From: Homalodisca vitripennis
Lineage: Eukaryota; Arthropoda; Insecta; Hemiptera; Cicadellidae
Length of the DNA: 64,000 nt
Direction of reading: 5' to 3'
NCBI RefSeq assembly: GCF_021130785.1
Contig: NC_060211.1
Span: 25,095,001-25,159,000 of the forward strand
Shown in pieces: positions 55,735 through 64,000 of the stretch (position 1 is the stretch's first letter; each line of letters begins with the position of its first letter). The notes beneath the pieces are model-generated. The model ran no database searches, had not been told where the DNA came from, and saw nothing but the letters and a program-made list of their open reading frames with translations. A program made the translations under genes and the position numbers.

Positions 55735-56885
55735 CCTATTGTAGCAATATTTGCCTAAAAATCCTATCACAGGAAAACCTTTTTAGTTTCTAACATTTTC
55801 CAATATTAGACCAACAATATGTTCTCCCAGATGCCAAAATTCTGCTTGACCAGCAGAACCTGCCTATTTCAGCAAGACTATTCCTAATTTCTAACATTTT
55901 CCAAGTTTCTTTCGTAGTAAGACAACAGTGAGTTTTATCTATTCTAGTTCTAAAATCCTATTTAAGCAAGATATTTCTAACATTTTCTAACAGTAATAGA
56001 GCAACAATAGGTTACCCCCATGCCAAAATCCTATTGCAAAATTATCTTTCTAATACTGTTAACAGTACTAGACCATCAATACGTTATCAATAGGTTATCC
56101 CCATTGCCAAAATCCTATTACAAAACGATCTTTCTAATACTGCTAACAGTACTGGACCATCAATACGTTATCAATAGGTTATCCCCATTGCCAAAATCCT
56201 ATTACAAAACGATCTTTCTAATACTGCTAACAGTACTGGACCATCAATACGTTATCAATAGGTTATCCCCATTGCCAAAATCCTATTCCAGCAAGATCTT
56301 TCTAACATGTATAACAGTACTAGTGCAATAACAATAGATTATCCCCATTGCCAAAATCCTATTCCAGCAAGATCTTTCTAACATTGTATAACAGTACTAG
56401 TGCAACAATACGTTATCAATAATTATCCCCATTGCCAAAATCCTATTCCAGCAAGATCTTTCTAACATTGTATAACAGTACTAGTGCAACAATAGATTAT
56501 TCCTATTGCCAAAATCCTATTCCAGCAAGATCTTTCTAACATGTATAACTAACAGTACTAGTGCAACAATAGATTATTCCTATTGCCAAAAGCCTATTCC
56601 AGCAAGATCTTTCTAACATTGTATAACAGTACTAGTGCAACAATAGATTATTCCTATTGCCAAAAGCCTATTCCAGCAAGAGCTTTCTAACATGTATAAC
56701 AGTACTAGTGCAACAATAGATTATTCCTATTGCCAAAAGTCTATTCCAGCAAGAGCTTTCTAACATGTATAACAGTACTAGTGCAACAATAGATTATCCC
56801 CTTGCCAAAATCCTATTTCAGCTAGACCGTTCCTAGTTTCTAACATTTTCCAACATTCTAGTGTAGTAAGGCAACAATATATTCT
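55735..56885. repeat. ~72-84 bp tandem array with two length classes
   Basis: Core: CCCATTGCCAAAATCCTATT, (CCAGCAAGA or ACAAAACGA)TCTTTCTAA, then AACAGTACTAG. One class (56020-56290) has an extra ACGTTATCAATAGGTTATC and a period of 84 bp; this gives three in-frame copies of LPKSYYKTIFLILLTVLDHQ and explains the 103-codon frame. The other class (56290-56800) is about 72-75 bp. Flanking units at 55735-56015 and 56800-56885 are strongly diverged. Confidence 0.93.
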
Positions 56886-57059
56886 CAATATTACAAAAAC
56901 CATATTTGACCTATAATAAGTATAAGGAAATATTTTTGTGAAATTTAACGTAATTTTTCACAATTTCCACGTCGAAGGTTTTTACTTTTGTCGTGATCCA
57001 AATTACGATTCTCTGCAAAAACGCAAATAGAACGTTAATTTACATTTCAGTTTTTATCG

Positions 57060-57290
57060 TTTCGAACTTCAAATTCAGCTTCATCCCCACTATAATCAAA
57101 TGTAACCTTTACCTCGATACCGACGCGCTAGGCCTGACAGGAAAGTGTGGCGGGTCGAAGAGATTGGGAAGCTCAAGCCCCACAAGGTGGGTATTAACAA
57201 CTGCTCTAATGGAGCATGACAACTGTTGCCACTCTAGCAAGCATTGCTACTTTCGTGAATTAAACTATCAGCTTCATTCTGTGTACTGAT
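57060..57290. promoter_or_regulatory. GC-richer single-copy island
   Basis: Balanced composition with no tandem structure, including GATACCGACGCGCTAGGCCT and AAGTGTGGCGGGTCG. The 98-codon frame at 56993-57289 covers it but has no recognised domain. Candidate conserved non-coding sequence or unrecognised exon. Confidence 0.25.
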
Positions 57291-58009
57291 TATAAGACGC
57301 GTCATATATAAACTGTACAATTCATTGTAACAGATGGGTCTATCCCACACCACAATGATGATGTGATGGTGATGGGGGATCTATATACATGAAACAAACT
57401 CTCCACCCCGAATAGTAAAATAATTATTAAAATATCGTAAAAGTTCACGAAAAAAAATCAGGTACACAGAAAATATTTCTATATATGAGTATAGATTGAA
57501 AGAATAGGCCCTCAATGTGTAACTGTTCTGTGTAAACATTGTTTTATAACAGTACAACCATAGGTTTAATTAATTTAACCACTATTTTAAATATTTTTTA
57601 CGTTTATAGTCCTGAAAGCATAGAGTAAGCTTGATATTGACAGCACTTCCTATTTCAACCTTTTATGCAACCACTGTCGAGCAAAGAGTAAGAAAATATC
57701 TATGCAAGAAATTTTTAAGTTTTAGTAAAAAATATACTTATAACTGTGCGTATTAGCAAACAATAAGTATGCAGTGCTTGGTCAGTACTGTAATGTAATT
57801 AACAAAGACAGCGTTACTATCTAACATTTACTATTAGTTTAAAGACTGTTATAAGGCCCTCTTAGTTGTATTTAACAGAAGTAGGCTTCCCAGACCTGTG
57901 ATTGTGTATATACATATATAATTGCAAAATCAAACAAGTCACAAAAAAATACTAAGACCGGAATAAATTACAATGCCAATAAATAAACACATTTTTATAT
58001 ATTTTTTGC
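57291..58009. other. No gene seen; AT-rich spacer
   Basis: AT-rich, nothing recognised. Confidence 0.4.
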
Positions 58010-58115
58010 TCGTGTGTACAAGGTAAACTCAACATTGGCGTCGGAAATATAATTCACTCGAACTAGAAGTGCTCACACACGTCAAACTTGCGTGCGACGC
58101 CGCGGGCAACTGCTA
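58010..58115 (-). repeat. Dispersed repeat, CTAGCTGTT-CCCGC family
   Basis: On the minus strand: CTAGCAGTTGCCCGCGGCGT CGCACGCAAG, then GTGAGCACTTCTAGTTCGAG TGAATTATATTTCC. This aligns with the plus-strand copy at 17027-17140. Non-coding. Confidence 0.75.
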
Positions 58116-60177
58116 GTAAACTATTAAAATTGCTTATCATAAGAAAAGAAAATACAAACGAATACACAAGGAAATCTGAAAATGAAACATCGGATATGAG
58201 ATGCAAGGACAATAGTTAGTTAGACATAGTTAATGCATAGGTGCTGAATAAATCAGGTATAAGCTCCATTCTATTTGATATGAATCTAATTTTAATGTAT
58301 TCGTAGACATATCATCAATCCTATACTTCATTATCCATATCACCTTAACACGTTTGTCCAAGTTTGAAGTAGCACGAAAATATCTGTCATTCAACACCTT
58401 ACATTTGATAAACTACCATTACATTGGATTTAAGTATATACATATAACTTTGATAATCCAAACCGACATGTTACGTCGCCAACCACTTCCCCCTTTTGGA
58501 TCCAAACCAAAGCACCACAGGATCTCCCTCAGGAAATTCGTCAACTCAGCGGGGCGGAAATCTCCCCCATTCCTGAACTCGACAGACTTCCTTTAAATCA
58601 TATTATTCACCACCAAATACAAACATGGCCATAACAGCAATCACAATCTAAATCTCTCTTGTCTGACTCCATATAAATAGAGAGATGAACGATAAAATAT
58701 TGTATATCTAGAGATTATCGCATTCGCTTTTCAAAATGTTCTAAAACTAAAGAAAAATAATTGTTTAAGATTAGCAAATGGATAAAAACTAACAGACTAA
58801 TTTTTTATACCTATACCTATATACTTTTAATACCTATTTATGCAAACAGTTTAAAATCCTTATTGAACATATTATAATGTTCACTGTAGGGATTTCTGAA
58901 CAATATTGTTCCCCATTATTTTTTTCCTAAATTCTTCTACACTTCTGACGTCAGAAGCAAAATTTCCTTCTAATACTGCAGTAAAAACTCCCTTTTCATA
59001 CTGAAAGAGGGCACCAAAAAACAATTAAAATTTCCTTGGAATATTAAAACATTATGCTCAGGCCGGACATTTAGGTTCCACCACGTAAGGGAATTTTGTC
59101 AACAATCCAACAACTTCATAACAACTTTTCCTCCACCTTTGTTTTCATAACGATGTGTAGTGAGTTTTTTGTGTATGAAAATAACTTATTTGGAAGAACG
59201 AAGAAGTCAAAGGGTTGGAAGGAACAAATGGTAGAAAGAAGCGACATAAAACCAGTAGTCAACTTGAAAACAAAATAGAAACTAAGAGAAAACAGTTAAT
59301 AGGAACAATAAACCAGCAACGAGCAAGGGCATGTTTTCCAGAAGTGGATTAAGCATTTTCGTCTACAACATGAAATAAAAACGTATGTTGTGTATAACTT
59401 TGTGTTAAGTTGGGAACAGAAATCGTTTGAATGTTTACGACAACAGATGAGATGAATAAAATTGAGGAATATTCTCACTCACATTTAAATGATTATATAT
59501 TGAGACGATTTAAAGCGAGTTATTATTTGTTGCCGTGAAACTAAAAGTGTTATCAATGGTCATAGATGATAATTTAATCATATTATTCCAGTTAATCGCT
59601 ACAAATTTTAACAGCTTTTCCCACAGTCTTCAAGATATTTTAAAATTGAAAGTAGTGTCATCTTCAAACATCGAAATTTATGTCCAAGATATGCTTTCAG
59701 GGGTTTTCATTTTCTTGGACAGGTAGCATGCTGATCTACACTTTTTGTATCGAGAATAAATGTTTGATGATGGCAATTTTATGTTTCTCTTTGCATGTTT
59801 ATGGCGTTTGCATGTTCTATTTGTGGTTTATAAGTCGTCACAATGGTCTCTGAATCCAGAAGATTTTACAATATTGTTTTATTTCTTGGGGGCTCAATTA
59901 TAGGGCAGCAAATTCTCGTCCTAACTCAAACAAGAAGAATGAGAATACGCTTGTGTGGAGTAAAATAAAATGAGTGAGTTTTCAAGATTGTGACTTTTGT
60001 ATACAATGAGAATTTCTTGCAAAATATTGCCCAATCTAGAATAGTATACTGCAGTTCTGATGGCCAAAGCAAATATGCATTATTGGTTATTCTTAAAACC
60101 GCTTAAGGGATTATGTCAGTCGCTAGTTTCAGGAGAAATTATTCGCATAGAGTAACTTATTATATATCCGGCTGACT
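58116..60177. other. No gene seen; AT-rich spacer
   Basis: About 2 kb of AT-rich sequence. Frames of 60-80 codons occur without domain signature. No inverted termini or tandem repeats recognised. Confidence 0.4.
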
Positions 60178-62745
60178 CAACCTACGTAATCGCAGAGACT
60201 GCGCCACAAGCCTAGTCATGTCGAGTGTCTAGCCAAGATAAAACACTTGGAGCCCCGCCAGACCCTCCGAGTGAAGGTGAAAAACTACGATGACAGCACC
60301 TCCGTAATCGTGGGGACTGCGCCACAAGCCTAGTCATTTCGGGAGTCTAGCCAAGATAAAACACTTGGAGCCCCGCCAGACCCTCCGAGTGAAGGTGGAA
60401 AACTGCGATGACAGCACCTCCGTAATCGCAGAGACTGCGCCACAAGCCTAGTCATGTCGGGAGTCTAGCCAAGATAAAACACTTGGAGCCCGCCAGACCC
60501 TCCGAGTGAAGGTGGAAAACTGCGATGACAGCACCTCCGTAATCGCAGAGACTGCGCCACAAGCCTAGTCATGTCGGGAGTCTAGCCAAGATAAAACACT
60601 TGGAGCCCCGCCAGACCCTCCGAGTGAAGGTGGAAAACTGCGATGACAGCACCTCCGTAATCGCAGAGACTGCGCCACAAGCCTAGTCATGTCGGGAGTC
60701 TAGCCAAGATAAAACACTTGGAGCCCCGCCAGACCCTCCGAGTGAAGGTGAAAACTGCGATGACAGCACCTCCGTAATCGCAGAGACTGCGCCACAAGCC
60801 TAGTCATGTCGGGAGTCTAGCCAAGATAAAACACTTGGAGCCCCGCCAGACCCTCCGAGTGAAGGTGGAAAAACTGCGATGACAGCACCTCCGTAATCGC
60901 AGAGACTGCGCCACAAGCCTAATCATGTCGGGAGTCTAGCCAAGATAAAACACTTGGAGCTCCGCCAGACCCTCCGAGTGAAGGTGAAAAACTGCGATGA
61001 CAGCACCTCCGTAATCGCAGAGACTGCGCCACAAGCCTAATCATGTCGGGAGTCTAGCCAAGATAAAACACTTGGAGCTCCGCCAGACCCTCCGAGTGAA
61101 GGTGTGAAAAAACTGCGATGACAGCACCTCCGTAATCGCAGAGACTGCGCCACAAGCCTAATCATGTCGGGAGTCTAGCCAAGATAAAACACTTGGAGCT
61201 CCGCCAGACCCTCCGAGTGAAGGTGAAAAACTGCGATGACAGCACCTCCGTAATCGCAGAGACTGCGCCACAAGCCTAGTCATGTCGGAGGTCTAGCCAA
61301 GATAAAAAACTTGGAGCCCCGCCAGACCCTCCGAGTGAAGGTGAAAAACTGCGATGACAGCACCTCCGTAATCGCAGAGACTGCGCCACAAGCCTAATCA
61401 TGTCGGGAGTCTAGCCAAGATAAAACACTTGGAGCTCCGCCAGACCCTCCGAGTGAAGGTGACTGCGATGACAGCACCTCCGTAATCGCAGAGACTGCGC
61501 CACAAGCCTAATCATGTCGGGAGTCTAGCCAAGATAAAACACTTGGAGCTCCGCCAGACCCTCCGAGTGAAGGTGAAAAACTGCGATGACAGCACCTCCG
61601 TAATCGCAGAGACTGCGCCACAAGCCTAGTCATGTCGGGAGTCTAGCCAAGATAAAACACTTGGAGCCCCGCCAGACCCTCCGAGTGAAGGTGAAAAACT
61701 GCGATGACAGCACCTCCGTAATCGCAGAGACTGCGCCACAAGCCTAGTCATGTCGGGAGTCTAGCCAAGATAAAAAACTTGGAGCCCCGCCAGACCCTCC
61801 GAGTGAAGGTGGAAAACTGCGATGACAGCACCTCCGTAATCGCAGAGACTGCGCCACAAGCCTAGTCATGTCGGGAGTCTAGCCAAGATAAAACACTTGG
61901 AGCCCCGCCAGACCCTCCGAGTGAAGGTGAAAAACTGCGATGACAGCACCTCCGTAATCGCAGAGACTGCGCCACAAGCCTAGTCATGTCGGGAGTCTAG
62001 CCAAGATAAAACACTTGGAGCCCCGCCAGACCCTCCGAGTGAAGGTGGAAAACTGCGATGACAGCACCTCCGTAATCGCAGAGACTGCGCCACAAGCCTA
62101 GTCATGTCGGGAGTCTAGCCAAGATAAAACACTTGGAGCCCCGCCAGACCCTCCGAGTGAAGGTGAAAAACTGCGATGACAGCACCTCCGTAATCGCAGA
62201 GACTGCGCCACAAGCCTAGTCATGTCGGGAGTCTAGCCAAGATAAAACACTTGGAGCCCCGCCAGACCCTCCGAGTGAAGGTGGAAAACTGCGATGACAG
62301 CACCTCCGTAATCGCAGAGACTGCGCCACAAGCCTAGTCATGTCGGGAGTCTAGCCAAGATAAAACACTTGGAGCCCCGCCAGACCCTCCGAGTGAAGGT
62401 GGAAAACTGCGATGACAGCACCTCCGTAATCGCAGAGACTGCGCCACAAGCCTAGTCATGTCGGGAGTCTAGCCAAGATAAAACACTTGGAGCCCCGCCA
62501 GACCCTCCGAGTGAAGGTGGAAAAACTGCGATGACAGCACCTCCGTAATCGCAGAGACTGCGCCACAAGCCTAGTCATGTCGGGAGTCTAGCCAAGATAA
62601 AACACTTGGAGCCCCGCCAGACCCTCCGAGTGAAGGTGAAAAACTGCGATGACAGCACCTCCGTAATCGCAGAGACTGCGCCACAAGCCTAGTCATGTCG
62701 GGAGTCTAGCCAAGATAAAACACTTGGAGCCCCGCCAGACCCCCC
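60178..62745. repeat. 118 bp GC-rich satellite array, about 22 units
   Basis: Unit: CCTCCGTAATCGCAGAGACT GCGCCACAAGCCTAGTCATG TCGGGAGTCTAGCCAAGATA AAACACTTGGAGCCCCGCCA GACCCTCCGAGTGAAGGTG, an A-run, then ACTGCGATGACAGCA. Unit starts at 60184, 60299, 60417, 60534 and so on to 62658 give 117-118 bp spacing. Units are almost identical. Variation is concentrated in the short A-run (GTGAAAAAC, GTGGAAAAC, GTGTGAAAAAAC, or deleted), at TAGTCATG/TAATCATG and at GAGCCCC/GAGCTCC. The unit is strikingly GC-rich for the window and forms short hairpins (CGCAG-AGA-CTGCG; CCAAG...CTTGG). The last unit is cut off at about 62742. Confidence 0.97.
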
Positions 62746-63308
62746 GCACTTGTCCGTTATTGTTTTACATCATGGAGTAATAATAGTTGGGGCATTACAC
62801 TTGACTGGTCGAACTGTAGAGAATGGACGCCAATTACATCTACTTAAGTTGCTACTTTACACTAGTAATCAACCCCAGTAATAAAATCAGAAACCTTTAG
62901 TAGGGTCGAGCTGTAGATATATCCCTGAGCTCTAGGTTTATCCGTGGCTGTAGATTAAGCGAAATAATCCTATTTCCGGATTGTAAACTTAAAGCTATAA
63001 TCATTAGTCTACTAAAATACTGTATTACTGCCTTCTTATACTGTCACAGTAACAATACATACGTAAAACTAAACATGGCCACTTACTGAATGACTCATTC
63101 AATGACGCATAAGGTAACAATATTATATTATAACGTTATACACTATACGTTATATACCTATATTGGCCATTCTAGCGGTCACCTTCTTTCGGGGTTACAT
63201 TTTATTAGCTGTTTTAGCCGATATGTTACTACTTTGGTACAGATCTCTGATCTCCCTGCTGTGCTTCATTTTCTATTCACCTTGTTCATATTCTTTGTTT
63301 GAAGTTCG
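62746..63308. other. No gene seen; AT-rich spacer
   Basis: AT-rich to mixed sequence. The 70-codon frame at 63090-63302 has no domain signature. Confidence 0.4.
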
Positions 63309-63720
63309 TTTTTGACGATGGAATTGTGAAGGAGACAGGATTTTCCGGACATTTGCCTTCGTTCAATGATACAATAATCAATAACACTACGTTTCGAGAT
63401 CTGCAATCTGACCTCTTCTTCAGGTAAATAACTAATCTAACACAGTTACAAACTAGGTTAAAATAAACAAATCATCCCAGAGCGTTGTGACACGCGTAAG
63501 TCAGGAATCAAAACAACCATGTTATGTGTCAACTTCACTAACTCTAAAACATGTACATAATAAAAAAACTGAACACAATATTAATGATTACAACTGGACT
63601 ACAGAATACAGATCACAATTGGTCTGCATTCGTCGACCAACCACCTGCGACTGAAACGTAGTGTTACTGATATTTTGCATCACTGAACGATGGCAAATAT
63701 CGGGAAAACCCCTGTTCCCT
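63309..63720. mobile_element. Foldback element family A, right-arm-deleted copy
   Basis: Left arm from TTTTTGACGATGG and GACAGGATTTTCCGGACATT through CTACGTTTCGAGATCTGCAA, AGCGTTGTGACACGCGTAAG and the core GTCACAATTGGTCTGCATTC, then directly AAACGTAGTGTTACTGATAT and the outer right end. About 200 bp of the right arm are deleted, so the copy no longer forms a full-length hairpin. Confidence 0.9.
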
Positions 63721-64000
63721 TGTTCATATGTTGGTCCATATAATTTCTGTAGAAGGTCTACTTTATTATTTATTTATATACGGAGAACTCCATTTTACAG
63801 ATAAGTACAAAACTAAGGCTGACACAAAAAAGTGATCATAATCTAAGACAACATCAACGTTTAAAACTAATACAATATTATGGCAGCAGAACACAAAATT
63901 ATGTTGATTTGCTACATTTAGATTTGCCACAATATATTATCTCAGTACATGATCAAAGACAGAGAGTTTACGCATCGATAAAGACAATATCAATAACAAT
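63721..64000. other. AT-rich right margin, possible retroelement 3' end
   Basis: The segment CTTTATTATTTATTTATATA CGGAGAACTCCATTTTACAG looks like the reverse of an insect LINE 3' UTR and A-rich tail (minus strand). No coding sequence lies within the window to confirm it. Confidence 0.25.

Noticed and set aside
56020..56331. 103-codon frame with hydrophobic repeats
   Set aside because: Entirely inside the 84 bp class of a tandem array; the in-frame repetition follows from the period being divisible by 3.

Overview
This is an AT-rich, gene-poor stretch of an animal genome, most likely an insect. I lean towards a hemipteran such as a leafhopper or planthopper, but that is inference from the overall style of the repeats, not from a diagnostic gene. 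I found no intact host protein-coding gene. The long reading frames are satellite artefacts, low-complexity translations or decayed transposon fragments. The window reads as intergenic DNA or a very long intron, filled with repeats and carrying a few GC-richer, non-repetitive islands that could be regulatory.

Tandem arrays make up a large part of the window: 53 bp (185-1582), 52 bp (3075-4535), 51 bp (7852-8607), about 150 bp (19785-20770), 104 bp built of two 52 bp halves (25225-26190), 32 bp (32003-32268), 38 bp (35848-37590 and 38090-38365), 76 bp (43945-44852), 16 bp A+C15 (50625-50728), about 75-84 bp (55735-56885) and a very homogeneous GC-rich 118 bp array (60178-62745). Several (AT)n, (GT)n, (GTGC)n and poly(T) tracts accompany them.

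Dispersed elements fall into several families. There is a foldback element with very long palindromic arms (27.3, 29.4, 45.8, 54.5 and 63.3 kb, plus fragments). A second foldback MITE lies at 48.6-49.0 kb. A pogo/Tigger-like MITE with TA duplications lies at 21.3-21.7 kb. A MITE with an 8 bp target duplication lies at 23.7-24.2 kb. Two non-autonomous elements keep a piece of hAT transposase (15.8 and 22.4 kb). Three 5'-truncated non-LTR retrotransposons (39.6-40.1, 41.4-42.2 and 52.6-53.4 kb) keep the C-terminal end of their ORF2. A tRNA-headed SINE lies at 50.1 kb with two truncated relatives (27.9 and 33.9 kb), and a tRNA-like sequence sits between near-perfect inverted arms at 13.04-13.15 kb.

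The GC-richer islands (about 2.5, 5.7, 9.3, 11.1, 14.2, 19.4, 29.2, 35.2, 43.0, 49.3 and 57.2 kb) are single-copy by eye. Some contain G-quadruplex-capable runs or homeobox/Sox-like sites. They are the best candidates for host function, but the sequence alone cannot prove it.
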